Below are positions 29,748 to 40,736 of a DNA stretch of 48,319 nt, one piece after another. The DNA lies in contig BFEA01000046.1 in NCBI GenBank assembly GCA_003427395.1, positions 3,971,125 through 4,019,443 on the forward strand, written 5' to 3'. Numbering within the stretch: position 1 is the stretch's first letter; each line of letters begins with the position of its first letter. The position numbers and the translations under genes are program-made. This DNA comes from Chara braunii (lineage: Eukaryota; Streptophyta; Charophyceae; Charales; Characeae). The notes under the pieces were generated by a model. The model was given only the letters and a program-made list of their open reading frames with translations. It made no database searches and was not told the DNA's origin.

Positions 29748-30322
29748 GACGGGAGAACATGGATTGCACGGGCTCTAAGAAGTAATGAATGAGACGAAAC
29801 GAAAATGATTTCTGCTCGAGAATGTTTTTCTCAAGGAAGTGGAAAGATAAAGTTGAGATTACGAAGCACTTAGGAGGAATTGTGTCTGGGCTAACTGATT
29901 CAAAGTGAGTATCACCACAGCAAAGGCGGCGGTTGTACTGGACGAACATCCCCCTTCCGGAGCAAATGCCTGACATTGAGTCGCATCCGAAAACTTGCCT
30001 ACAATTTGTTATCAACAAAGCCAAGGCATAGAATGAGAAAACCAATTGTGTTATGACAACAAATTGTCTCCCTGGGAATAAAGTCAGCATACCAGTAGTT
30101 AAGTGCATGAAGCGAGGAGAGTCCCGTCTGCTTCATGTTACTGAAGTTGAAATAATTATGGGCTGCACTGCTGGGTATACAGAGTTGACTAAAGAGGAAG
30201 TTCGCATCTCGATTGAGGGAAAGATAAAGAAACAGAGTTATGACGAAAATGAGCAACCTGGTCTAAGTTGTAGAACATTTGACTCCCCCATACCCTCCTC
30301 CACCCCAAGGGACGGAAGCTAA
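29748..30322 (+). pseudogene. DNMT3-like cytosine-5 methyltransferase relic, second copy
   Basis: Same relic as 12303-12901. The ENV motif lies at 29818-29826 in the context FLLENV, but the codon before it (Trp in copy L) is TGA and the upstream part is shortened. QQRRRLYWTNIP follows the shared TGA. The last part (30053-30322) is open for 89 codons and reads LLHVTEVEIIMGC, then TAGYTELTKEEVRI, which extends motif IX more clearly than in copy L. Motifs I, IV and X are missing here too, so no activity is expected. Confidence 0.7.
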
Positions 30323-30463
30323 GGAAAACCGTGAGAAAGGAATGGGAAAAGAACAAAACGGACCCTGGCAAACTAACCAGCCATAACATCTCATCTCCCT
30401 CTCTCATTTATCCCTCCAAAACTCACTGACAAGAGATTGGTGCGCGATGAGGACATCGCGAAA

Positions 30464-30475
30464 GAGTGGGGGGAA
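30464..30475 (+). promoter_or_regulatory. Polypurine tract 2, copy R
   Basis: GAGTGGGGGGAA followed by TGTGTCGGGAC, the same arrangement as at 13043-13054. Confidence 0.6.
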
Positions 30476-33400
30476 TGTGTCGGGACTGGTGAGTCCGGAA
30501 TAACTTCCCATCACTCGAGAGACCGAATATGGACGAATTGTGCACAACAGAGAAATCCGAAGTGAGACGAGATAAAGGATTAGACCGCAGGAGGGAATAA
30601 TGCCCTGGGGCGGGAACAACAGGGGGAAAGAACTAAGCGGCGGCAAGCGAGCGAGCGCAAGAACAGGGGCACATAGAACATAGCAGGAGGCCGGAAGGGT
30701 CATAGGAATGCAATAAGAGTAAAGGCCAAATGGTCCTTTGAACTAGCAATTGCAGCGCGACAACAATAAGGGAATGAGGAAGTCGAGGGAGGGGCGGCCA
30801 GAAGCCGCGGGAAGCCAGAAAATGAAGGGCCAACGTGGGGGGCCACCTACGGGAGTCTCGGAGCGGAGGCCCACGACCAAAAAGATCGGCACGCACAAGG
30901 CGCAAGGAAAGACTAAGGAGAGGGGTCGCTACGGGGCGACTAGACGCCTTAGGGGCATGGGACACCTCGGGGAAAGGCACCTGGGGCCACATGAGACTTA
31001 GTAAAAATAATGGCATTCGGTGCGAAATGTGTCGGGGACCGCTGACGGGACTAAGTGTTGGGGACCGCGGACGGGACTGGGGACCACCGGAGGGACTAAG
31101 TTTCGGGGACCACCGGCGGGACAAGTGGCGGGGACATGTGAAAGTCCCAAGAAGAAACGGCAACACCACATGAGGGAAAAATAATAAATGCAAGGTGCAA
31201 CGTCAAGATCGACATCTTGATGGCCAAGAATATTAACACCACTAATGCAAGTACTAGTGGTGACAAACGGGAAGGCCAAAAGGAAAAGGAAAAGTAAAGA
31301 AAACTGAAGTGGGAGGCATGGGAGCAATCCGAAAAATCTCGGATCAGCCTCCCTCAAGAAAATAAAGTCAAATAAGACCCCATGTGAAAAATAGCCCTCC
31401 GGGAGAAAATCGGAGTAGGAGGGACCATTGTAGGACAAATGTAGGAGTAAAAGGAGGCTCCCATGGGCATGGGAAGGCCATTATTGCAGTCCGAGAAATA
31501 ATGGACTGCATTTTGGGCATAGAGAGGGCCAAAGCTAAAAGGAAGCGGCTAGAAAAGGGCCTTAACGGCCACTTGACACTTGGCATGCTAGAAAAAAAAG
31601 AGAAAATAAATAAAAATAAGGGAGAATAAGACAAAAAGAGTGAGAGGGAGTGAGTGAGTTGGCCGTCAGTACGGACTGCCATAGGTAGGGAATGACAGAT
31701 CCCTACTGTCCAAGAAAGGAGGAGAAAAGAAAAGGAAAAAAAAGAGAAAAAAACCTTAACAGTAAAAAACGGTCACTTGGGGAGATCCATCCGTGACCAG
31801 ATTCATTCTGGAATATGACGGTTACAAAAGACTTTGATTTTCTTTGATTTTTGCAGAGAAAATCTAGGCCTCTTGCAACCGGAATAAAACGGAATACATG
31901 CATAAGGAGAAACACATGTTTTAGGTGCATCCGAAGCCAAAATCAAGGCCGGATGCACTTGGGAATTGGCCGTTTCTTTTTCTTTTGAGTAAGGGCTAGT
32001 TGTGGGGTAATTGGGGCTAAGGAATTAACCCCCATTGTAGTCCGAGTTGCAATGGACTGCATGGGGGAGAAAAAACACATGTTCTAGGTGCATCCCGAGC
32101 CAATATTGAGCCGGATGCACTAGAAAATTTAACGTTTCATTTTCTTTTAACATGAGGCAAATTGTGGGGCTGTGGGTGTAGAAAACAGTCATGACTACAG
32201 TCCGAGAAATCACGGACTGCATGGGGATGCCAAAGCCAAGGGGAAATCGGCTACGGCAAGCCCTGAAGGCTAGAAAGGGGCAATTTCGGCAAAGGGCAAG
32301 TAAAGGCGGTAAACGGCAACCGTGAGATGAGATCTCACAGTGTAGAAAAATCGGCACACATGTAGAAATGATGGGACCACCAAGAGCAATGAGCCCAAAT
32401 AAAATAAAAATGGGACGCCGTCCGGAATGTTGCCGGGGACCAAATGAGTCCAAATAATAAAAGTCGGAAAACGGGACACGCATCAGGCGGACCACCGGCG
32501 GGACAAGGAAATGGAGCTAGCATGAAGGGAAGTGGCGGGGACTTGGGATGCCCCAAGGGAACCATGAGCAAACACAAGGGATAATTGTACAAGCAAACGG
32601 TACCGTCGAGATCGAGGATCTAGACGGTGGAAAATATTACCACCACTGGGAGAGCCATGGGAGAAAGAAAAGTGAAATAAGGATGTTGGGAAGGCTGCCC
32701 AGCAGTCCGGGATATCTCGGACTAGCTAGGCATGAGAAAATAGAACCTTGAGAGGCTCAACATGAGAAAAAGGTTGCCCATAGAAAATCGGAGCAAAAGG
32801 GGCTCAAAATTGGGCAAACGGGAGCAAAATGGAGCCCCGTAGGAGCATCGGGGTGCCATTACTGGAATCCGAGATGTAGCGACCAAGTAACAGCCATGAA
32901 CCTGGCCTTGAATGAGGCCCTAGGGCCTAGAAAGAAGGTGCATACCAGTTTGACACTTGTCACAACAGGAAAAAAAAAAAAAAAAAAAAAAATTGAGAGA
33001 AAAAGGAGGGAGAATGAGACAAAAAAGAGAAAAAAGTGGACGAGAGTGTGCCGGCCTATTGGGACCTGCACAGTAGGGACTGACAGGTCCCAACAGTGAC
33101 CTCATCCCTCCTAGAATGAGGGAGGGCAATCCGAATTGAAAACTCAATAAAATCTGAATTAAAAAGCAAAAAATGAGAGAAAAAACAAAAAGGAACTGGT
33201 GGGATTACTTTTTGATCATGGATCTTAGATCAGATCTGATGGTGGAGAGGAACTAGCCGTTTTTTGTGGGCCAGGTCAAAACGGCTAGCTCTGAAATGAG
33301 GTGGAAGCCCAAAATGAAAAGAAATAAAAAAGGGAAAAGGCCAAAACTATGCATTTGGCCCAAAAAGAGAGTCAGATGCACCAAAAATTGAAAAAGTAGA

Positions 33401-34289
33401 CTTGGGGCTCAAAATTGAAGCAAGGGCTACTAAGGGTTAGCTCGGATTATTGCTGGTCTTGGATCTCAGCCAGATCCAAGGCTGAAAATGTGCCGCCACA
33501 TGGAAAAATGCTCCGGCCTACCCAAGGAAGGCCGAAACTTGAAAAAATCGAGAAAAAGGCCCACAAGGTATTTTTCTCTCAAGTATTGCTGCCCGTTGGC
33601 TGCCCGTTGGGCATTAGGACCCTAGGGGGCAGCATTTGAGCAATGAAAAAGAGGCCGGAGTAGGCCAAGAGGCAGTCCGAGTTGGTACCAACCACTCGAA
33701 CTGCATGTACTTGGCCAAAATGAGGCCCAGATTCCTCCAGAAGGGCCTAGTAGGAGAATTGGGCCTTGGGGGTACCTCGGCTCACCCTAAGGCACTTGGA
33801 GAGGCTCATGGGCTGGCCGGACTGCTGGTTCCAGCCTACATAAGTTGAGGATGCAGTCCGCCACTTTCACATTTGCATAAGGAGTGCCCATGCTGCCCAA
33901 GTGAGATACAGAAGCACTTTTGCACTTGGAGTGAGGAGGGAGGAGCCCATGCTAATGGGAGAGCTTAGAGAAGACTAGGAGGTAGTGGAGAGGACTCTAG
34001 AGGATAGTGATGGTGGGAGAGACACTTGGGAGATGGTCCGCCATATCCCTCCTGGGTGTAGGAGAGAAGGAGAGGCTAGAGGAGCCTTATTAGCCCTCCT
34101 AGAGGGGAGGACTCCATAGCCATAGCTGGGGGAACTTGCCATATCCTGAGGGAGAGCAATAAAGGAGGAGATTAAGACTTGGAGAAGAAGGAAGCCATAC
34201 CCAAGAGAGGATTGTGCAAGGAGAGGAAGCTTCATCAAGAGGACACCAACATCAAGGAATCAACAAGCTGAGAGGAAGTAATAGACTTC

Positions 34290-34590
34290 TTCACCTTCAC
34301 CTTCTTCTTCTTCTTCTTCTTTCTCTTCTCCTTCTTCTTCTTCTTCTTCCTCTTCCTCTTCTTCTTCTTCTTCTTCTTCTTCCTCTTTTTCTCCTTCTTC
34401 CTCTCCTCCTTCTTCTCCCTCTTCTCCCTCCTCCCTCCCTCCTTCTTCCTTCTCTTCTCCCCCCTCTTCATCTCCTCCTTCCTCCTCTTCACTTTCATTC
34501 TCTTTGTCTTCTTTCTCTTCTTCTCCATTTCCATCTCCCTCATCTCTCTCCTCTTCTCCTCCATCTTCTCTTACTTCATCTTCTCTCTTC
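34290..34590. repeat. Pyrimidine (CTT/CTC)n microsatellite, second copy
   Basis: Counterpart of 16940-17200, longer and with purer CTT runs. Glu/Lys- or Leu-rich open frames here are compositional. Confidence 0.9.
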
Positions 34591-34621
34591 CATGGGCTAA
34601 TCAAACTCTTCTCTTTCACTT

Positions 34622-34845
34622 ATACACTAGGAGGTAGTACTCCGATTCTTTCATGGATGCTTCTTGATGCAATCTTGGTCATTTGAGCTCTCCAAACTTT
34701 TGATTTTCACACTCACACTAGTAGGTAGTGTAGCGCTACATTCATGGATGCCTATTGATGCAATCTTGGTGATTTGGGCTCTCCAAACTTGTGTTTTTCA
34801 CAATTATACTAGTAGGTAATACAGCGCTACATTCATGGATGCTTC
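34622..34845 (+). repeat. Satellite A, forward block (about 2.5 units)
   Basis: The first unit starts with TACACTAGGAGGTAGTACTC exactly like the array start at 17226. The block is cut at the junction with ORFZ (34845-34850). Confidence 0.85.
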
Positions 34846-35597
34846 TTGAACACATTGGTCCATTGCTGAAACCAATGACTGGGTGTCGGCCAAAACTCGT
34901 CCTCCCATCTGAAAGCCCCGTCGCCCGGCAGGTGCATCGGAGGCCGCCCCTCTTCCCTAGGCCTCGAGATCTCATCCCTCTCATCCCCGTTGCTGATTTC
35001 TATGACCTCTCGCATATCCTCCTCCTCATCCTTCTCGCTTTCTGTCTGTATGGAGTTATACCCACCTGCAAGGTTCTTCAGATCGTAGGCAAAATAAATC
35101 TCTGTCCCTGGCCCATACCCCTCACAACTGTCATGGCCGCTTCGTCCTTCAAGCGCGCTTTCCCTTCTTTCCTCACCCTCCTCATGTTCGTCGCGCACGT
35201 CTTGTCCCACCTCGCTTTCCCCATGCCAAGTCTCACGTCGTTTGCCCATGTTGGCCCCTTCCTCTTTAGGGACTTGAACCTTATCTTCCATATCCGCATT
35301 GCCTCCTTCTTCCACTTCTGCCTTTTCCTTCCCTCTCTTACTGTCAGACGAGATTTCTATACCTTCTCCCTTGCGGAGGGGTGAGGGTTTTCTACACAAG
35401 CATTTTCTTCCTCCCCTGCCTACAACTGGCTCACCCATGAGTCCTATATACAACTTTCTCTTTGCCGCCCTCCTCCCTTGGTTTGGTCTTGCTTCCTCCC
35501 CTCCGGTAGGCCTATTGATTGCCCCGCTGTCATTTTCGTCACCGAACTCCATCTTCTCTTTTCTTTTAGACCCTGTATAACAAAACAACACCCGCAA
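34846..35597 (-). CDS. ORFZ N-terminal part, acidic accessory protein (copy R)
   Basis: Open for about 250 codons from 35597, the best-preserved version. It starts MRVLFCYTGSKRKEK, has a basic glycine-rich stretch (VVGRGGRKCLCRKPSP), a long acidic part with repeated Glu/Asp/Arg, and ends FRWEDEFWPTPSHWFQQW at the inversion breakpoint; the last few codons come from satellite A. Its natural C-terminus is the fragment at 26436-26634. Position after integrase and on the same strand suggests an accessory product of the element. No signal peptide, membrane segment or known domain is evident. Confidence 0.5.
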
Positions 35598-35921
35598 AGC
35601 CCCTCATATACACATTCCCCCAGTCTCGTAGGTAGTCCCCCCCCCTTTTCCAGAATGCTCCCAACATCCTTCGCAGTATGCCCCTATTATACATGCGAAT
35701 GCGCCGTTTGTGATGACCCCATTTTTTTCTCGTCAAAAACTATGGTACAATGCCCCAGACATCCCTTCCCGTCGTCATACAAGCCAGATATTGCAACCCC
35801 GCAAGTCACGCTGCCTTTCAACCTCAGTCAGTCCAAGCCAAAACGCCAGTCCCCCCCCCCAAAAAAATGACAGTCCTATGAACATGGTCAGAGACAAACC
35901 ATAGTGTGGGCAAGGCTGTGG
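35598..35921 (-). other. Pol-ORFZ interval, copy R
   Basis: Counterpart of 7927-8408 without an intact frame. Contains a C/G homopolymer run near 35850 that shifts frames relative to copy L. Confidence 0.4.
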
Positions 35922-36480
35922 TCAGTCTTTAGCTTGTGGCTTCTCAGTTTCCTTATCTTCGGCCTCCTTAAGCCATTGTTCCACTGGGTCCCGACTTAGA
36001 AACCTGACCAATCGTTGCCCCGGGAAGGGCCCTTTCAATCCAGTTTCATCCAAATTTTCCAGTTCGAAGGTGTTAAGCCCCACCCGCTTGGTGACCCGGT
36101 AGGGGTCTTTGAACCTCTTTCCCAGTTGTCCCGACCAAGTACTTTCTAGTGCCGAGTTCCTTAGCAACACCATCTCTCCCACTTGAAGTGGCTCCTTTCT
36201 GACATTCTTAACCTGGTCCCTCCTTGTTTTGTCCTTCATTCTGCTGTCTAGTACCCGGTTGGCGATGTCTTCCAAGACCTCCTCATTCTTAAGGATTTGC
36301 TGACATCTTGTCTCGATTAACTCTTCAGTGGTCATTTACGGATCATCATCTAACCTATTCCAGGTATGCACCAAGGCTTCCACAGGAAAGTCGATCTCTC
36401 TTCCGTACCAAAGCTCTGTCGGGATACATCCTGTTGTCCTTTTAGGGGTCATATTCTCTGCAAAGACAACCTGCTTAAGA
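35922..36480 (-). pseudogene. Integrase C-terminal GPY/F domain (copy R)
   Basis: Open 35922-36335 (137 codons), with the GPY/F-like module degraded to GKRFKDPYRV, where Gly of the module is Asp. The same acidic tail as copy L ends at 35922, and no chromodomain follows. The part up to 36480 links to the catalytic core with a frameshift. Confidence 0.75.
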
Positions 36481-36483
36481 TAC

Positions 36484-37095
36484 CTAGGTCAGTTCTCCAG
36501 ATGGTCCGTTGTGAGCTTTGCAATCGTGTTCTTTAAGGTTCGGTGCCCCCTTTTCCACAGGTGCATTGGCCTCAAGGTGATACGGCTCAATGAGTTTGAT
36601 CGGTACGCAGAGTCTATTAAGCATCCCCAATACTTTTTTGTTCACAAACTCCGTCTCATTATCTGCGATAAACCTCCTGACGAACGGATGCCTCAAGTAG
36701 AAGTCTTCTATCCAGTCCGCCACACTCCTCCCTGTCGTTTTCTTGAGGGCGACCTCCTCCACGAACCCACTCAAGTTGTCTCGCGCATCCAGGATATACT
36801 TGTATCCATCTGTTGATACAGGCATGACCGCAAGGCCGAGGTGAACCAGATGCCCCGACCCTAGCACCCGCGTTGGTCTAAGCGGCTCGAAAACCCGCAC
36901 CGAGCTTCGTTCTTGGCAAATAAGGCAAGTCTGGCAGTATATGGCGACCATGCCTGCCATGCCTGGCCAATAGTAGAGTGACGTTATCTTCGCAAGCGTT
37001 CCTTTGGACGACCGATGACCTCCAGCCAACCCATCGTGCATTGCCTGGATAACATCTACTTGCCTAGATCTTCCGCACACAACCCTTCTGGGCAT
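36484..37095 (-). CDS. Integrase zinc-binding and catalytic core (copy R)
   Basis: About 203 open codons. HDGLAGGH ... CQTCLIC forms the HHCC zinc-binding unit. In the core, the first catalytic position reads HLGLAVMP, so the Asp seen in copy L (HLDLAVMP) is Gly here. The second Asp is kept in IADNETEF and the Glu in APVEKG. A frameshift follows shortly after the Glu (the end reads NLKEHDCKAH instead of the expected NTIAKL). This copy could not catalyse integration even if its frame were repaired. Confidence 0.8.
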   Translation of the reverse strand: MPRRVVCGRSRQVDVIQAMHDGLAGGHRSSKGTLAKITSLYYWPGMAGMVAIYCQTCLICQERSSVRVFEPLRPTRVLGSGHLVHLGLAVMPVSTDGYKYILDARDNLSGFVEEVALKKTTGRSVADWIEDFYLRHPFVRRFIADNETEFVNKKVLGMLNRLCVPIKLIEPYHLEANAPVEKGAPNLKEHDCKAHNGPSGELT

Positions 37096-37236
37096 AGCAC
37101 CTTCCTCCCTTCAGAACAAATGCCCGCCCCTTAGGACGTACCTTTCGGCTTCTTCTCTCGCTTTAATGCTGACTTCCGTAGGTTGTTTGTTTCCTACCAG
37201 CAACAGCCCGATCTCCCGAAAGAGCCCTTCGTATGA

Positions 37237-37965
37237 TTAAACATAGAAAAACTTCTCTCCTTCCTTGCCCCCATCCTTTCCTTCCTGCATCTGATTCACC
37301 ACCCATTGCAACTCCTTCCTTTCCCAAGATTCTACTAAGCTCATTACTGCTTCCCGTCCTCCCTCGACCGCTATCGCTATTAGCTCCTCTTTCGGTCCTA
37401 CTATCCTTCCCCATGAGTCATTTTCTTCTCTGCGTCCTAGAGTGGTGACTGGTCCTTCTCTAAGTTCTGCTACTACGGCAGGTGCCCCCTTCTCCAAAGT
37501 CTGGATCAATAGTTCTCCCGACGTGCATCCTTCGCTCATCCTTTCGTTATCCACCACAATAGTTTCTCCTTCGTATTCGAGGAACGCGTCTATGAGCTCC
37601 ACATCTTTCACCCCTTCGGAAGTGATGCGGACCCGGCTCATCCCATCAGCCTTGTTCCTAATTCTCGCAATCCGTTCGATCTTATAATCGAACTGCCAGA
37701 TAAATCTTACCCATCTCCCCACCGTCAGATCTATAGGCCTGTAATTCTTTAAGGCCCCTGCAACATTCGTCGGATCGATCCTGAGGATGAACCGCCTCCC
37801 AAATAGGTAGGCCTGAAATGTCTTAAGATAGTGCAAGATGGCTAGGACCTCCTTCTTGAACTGCGAGTACCGCCGCTCTGCGGAGTTCAGAGTTCTACTT
37901 TCAAACCTAATCGGCCTCTCTTTTCCTCCCTCATCTCTTTGAATCAACACGCCTCCTACGGCCAA
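37237..37965 (-). CDS. RNase H and spacer (copy R)
   Basis: Open 242 codons beginning within the RNase H domain (GGVLIQRDEGG). It keeps AERRYSQFKKEVLAI, LRIDPTNVAGAL and the connection WVRFIWQFDYKIERI, then the Glu/Gly-rich spacer before integrase. The LETDGG block lies just upstream in another frame (about 37985). Role as in copy L. Confidence 0.75.
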   Translation of the reverse strand: MAVGGVLIQRDEGGKERPIRFESRTLNSAERRYSQFKKEVLAILHYLKTFQAYLFGRRFILRIDPTNVAGALKNYRPIDLTVGRWVRFIWQFDYKIERIARIRNKADGMSRVRITSEGVKDVELIDAFLEYEGETIVVDNERMSEGCTSGELLIQTLEKGAPAVVAELREGPVTTLGRREENDSWGRIVGPKEELIAIAVEGGREAVMSLVESWERKELQWVVNQMQEGKDGGKEGEKFFYV

Positions 37966-38041
37966 AGGTCCTCCATTCGTCTCTAGGATGAAGGGTCGTC
38001 CTACTTCGTCATTAAAACAAGGTGCGGACAGGGCGACTGTC

Positions 38042-39300
38042 TCAGATGTCCTTGAGCTTTTGGACAGCTCCTTCTCGCTCCTCCGTCCAATCCATGGTTC
38101 CTTCTTCCCTGATCATAGCCCGGATAGGCTCAGCAATCTTGACAAAGTTCTTAATGAAGATCCTCCAAAAGCCGACTACACCTAGGAATGCCCTTATCTC
38201 CGTCGTCGTGCGCAATGGTGTCGGCCACTGTGATATCTTGTCGGTCTTTGCCGGATCTGGCTTCCTGCCGTAAGCACCGCAATGAAATCCTAGTATAGTT
38301 ATCTTTGGTACTGCTAGGATACTCTTTGGTCCACTGGCCATAATGTTGTATACTAGGAACCGGCAGAGTAAATCCTTGATGTCCTGCAGGTGGTCCCATA
38401 CAAAACTTCGGATCCCTGGCTGGACTTCCGTCCCGTCCTTCTTCTGTCCGCCTTTGATCGGATTGTCATCGATGTAAGACTCATATTTTTCTGCGAACAT
38501 GTCCCCGGTCACGGCGAGCATCATGCGTTGCGCTTCAGCCACCGCGTTTGTGAATCCCATAGGGGTCACTTGCATCTGTAGCTGGTCTACGGGGGTGTGC
38601 ATAGCGGTGTATGGCCTATCCCGAACATCCAACGGAGGTTGGTCGTACCCTGAGTTCAGATCTATCAGGGAGTAAATGCTCCGACCGGCGTGCGATTCTG
38701 CTAATAAGTCAGCCTGAGGTAGCGAGCCAGCATCCCGGATGGTTACCGCATTCAACTTCTGCAGGTCCTGAACCTTAGTGTCTTGTTAGGCTTCCGAAAG
38801 ACGAACCACCGGTTTGAGTATGGCGACACCGTAGGCTCCGCAACGAAGGAGTCCATTTTTGCTCGGAGGAGGTATGTTACTTCTCTTGCTATCCCGAAAT
38901 CATAGGACGACCCCTTGTCATTCCAGCACTCATGTTCTACCGTGTGGATTCTGACCGGAGGGATCAGCTTCGCATCCAGTCGTCCCTTCTGGTGATCACT
39001 AAAGGCAAATGCCAGGTGAAACTCTTGGCAGGTCCTCTTGATCAGGGGGGTTTATTCTTCCGTTAAGAACTTGCCTATCCCTATCTTCATTGTGTCAGCT
39101 ACCTCATTTGGTATCCGATGTCCCTCCGTCGCCCTTCTTTCTCGGATCACTCGAAGGACCTCTTCCTCCTTCTCCATAGCCTCTTCCTTTGATGTCTCTA
39201 GCAGGATCGAGACCGGTTTTGCTTTCTTCCCTACCGGCTTGTACTTTCGAACATTTCCTTCCGGGATCTTTCTCCTGAAAAATTAACGGTCGGAATTGCC
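38042..39300 (-). pseudogene. Reverse transcriptase (copy R)
   Basis: Open 38042-38755 (237 codons), covering LIDLNSGYDQ, TPMGFTNAVAEAQRMM, the catalytic YIDD box (38465-38476) and the connection TILGFHCGAYGRKPDP, then ISQWPTPL and FLGVVGFWRIFI. The N-terminal RT part (about 38760-39300) is broken by a small deletion near 38770 and further frameshifts. The TGG codon in ISQWPTPL is TGA in copy L. Confidence 0.85.
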
Positions 39301-39536
39301 CTTGGCGCCTCTACGACTCGTGGTTAAATACTAACTAGTTTCCCATTCAGGCAATACCCCCTTTACACCTTTCTTTCGAACTTGGTCAAGGCTACTGAGT
39401 CTACCCATACCTTGTGGTATCTGAGGGCCTGGATGAGAGGTAACAGGTCGGGGATCTCGAGTGCGACTTCTGACACGTCTAGGCGTACTTCTTTCCGCTT
39501 GGGCAGGCTAGCACCAAGTTCGACCTCTGACTCCTT

Positions 39537-40472
39537 TTATGCTACCATAACGCCTAGGACTTTGTCTTCCTGCCTCCTCTTCCTCTGGGGCAGGCCCATC
39601 TTGATCCACTCCTTCTTGTTGAATGCTTCCTCAATCATGATTTCTGCCCTTTCTCTCATACCCTTCATCCGTGCGAAAGCCCCTTTTCGCGTGCTATCCT
39701 CGAACGACGGCGACCATGTTGCCAATTTTCCCTTCGGGAGGTCTCCTCCGGTTCCAAGGAGTCGAAGGAGCTCTCCCTGGCCGGTCACGGGGTCTTCTAT
39801 GTCTATCCTGTATGAGCCATCATGCAAGTGCACGCCTATCATTTCCACGTTCGCGCACCACTGTCTCCCGAGGATTATGTCGTGGTCCATTTCCTCCATT
39901 ACGGTCATCCGCTGAAACGACCAGATCGACTCCCTGACTCTTGCTTTTACAGCGCACTTCGTGACGTACCCAGCGAACAGGATTTCCCCGCCAGCTCCCC
40001 GGATGCTCCCTGTTACTTCCTTGTTTACCATACATCCCGTGATCGTTGTGAAATCTCTCCTTATGAGAGTGATTTCTGCTCCCCCGTCTACTAACGCATC
40101 GGTATGATGAGTCCCGATCTGGATTTTCAGTTTCCCTATGGGCAGTGCATGAAAGCTAAGCTTCGTATCGGGTGGTGATCTCATGACTTCGCTGCCCTCT
40201 CGGTCGGGCAAGCTCAAACGAATGTCTGCAAAAGCTTTTTCAAGATCCTCCAATTCCCCTTGACTCCTCTGAAGGTTAGCCACTTCTTGCGGAGCTTCCT
40301 CCTCCCTCTCCCCTTCTGGTAATTCGGGGTTGTCGCCTATTTCTACTCGCCTCCGAGTCAACAGTTGTCTGAGCCCTTTTAGCAACCTATGGCTAGCTTG
40401 CAGCATGGTCTGAAAAGACACCGACACCATGGTTCCTAGTAACTTGCTAATGGTGTCGTCGAGCTCAGACAA
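39537..40472 (-). CDS. Retropepsin-like protease region (copy R)
   Basis: Open 311 codons, the best-preserved protease of the window. A Glu-rich linker is followed by FHALPIGKLKI, the active-site loop ALVDGGAEITLI and, about 75 residues later, HDIILGRQW. The active-site triplet is D-G-G, as in copy L. The pol frame continues upstream to about 40735 with one stop (TAG near 40580, GAG in copy L). The C-terminal linker is Lys/Glu-rich and runs toward RT. Confidence 0.75.
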   Translation of the reverse strand: MSELDDTISKLLGTMVSVSFQTMLQASHRLLKGLRQLLTRRRVEIGDNPELPEGEREEEAPQEVANLQRSQGELEDLEKAFADIRLSLPDREGSEVMRSPPDTKLSFHALPIGKLKIQIGTHHTDALVDGGAEITLIRRDFTTITGCMVNKEVTGSIRGAGGEILFAGYVTKCAVKARVRESIWSFQRMTVMEEMDHDIILGRQWCANVEMIGVHLHDGSYRIDIEDPVTGQGELLRLLGTGGDLPKGKLATWSPSFEDSTRKGAFARMKGMRERAEIMIEEAFNKKEWIKMGLPQRKRRQEDKVLGVMVA

Positions 40473-40736
40473 GGTTAAGATCGGGATCTCATACCGAAAC
40501 TTCTTCTCAGTGGCGGTAACCTTGTCCGCAAGCTCCTCTTCCCTAGGCTTCCCATAGACTTTCTCTGGTTCCTCGGCCTAAGGCTCTGCCTGGGGTTCGG
40601 AGCTTCCGGCGACCTCCTCCATAATGGTGTCAAGGTTAATCCTTCTCCCGGCTGTTCCCAGTCGAGTGGTTGCGTTCACCCTATCACGTCCATCGCTTTC
40701 CAAAATAAAGTTGACCTGCGGCCAGCGGCCCCGCAG

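Larger units (their letters stand above)
26434..34845 (+). other. 8.4-kb inverted segment of copy R
   Basis: The left edge joins satellite A to the middle of ORFZ (around TGTGAATGAATTATCAAG, 26427-26444). The right edge joins satellite A to the other half of ORFZ (around CTTCTTGAACACATTGG, 34842-34858). The two broken halves of ORFZ point at each other across the segment, as one inversion would produce. Each edge shows only 4-5 shared bases (TGAA; TCAAG). Confidence 0.65.
30478..34845 (+). repeat. Putative LTR of copy R (inverted and cut within its satellite)
   Basis: Begins TGTCGGGAC after the polypurine tract. It repeats the landmarks of 13057-17400 in order: 26-bp array remnant (31034-31135), hairpins (31486, 32037, 32197, 32702, 33672), both 1.39-kb duplication units, a poly-A run (32970-32992), the TATA-like box (about 33836) and the pyrimidine tract. 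It ends after about 2.5 satellite units at the inversion breakpoint; the rest of the satellite is at 25890-26433. Confidence 0.5.
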
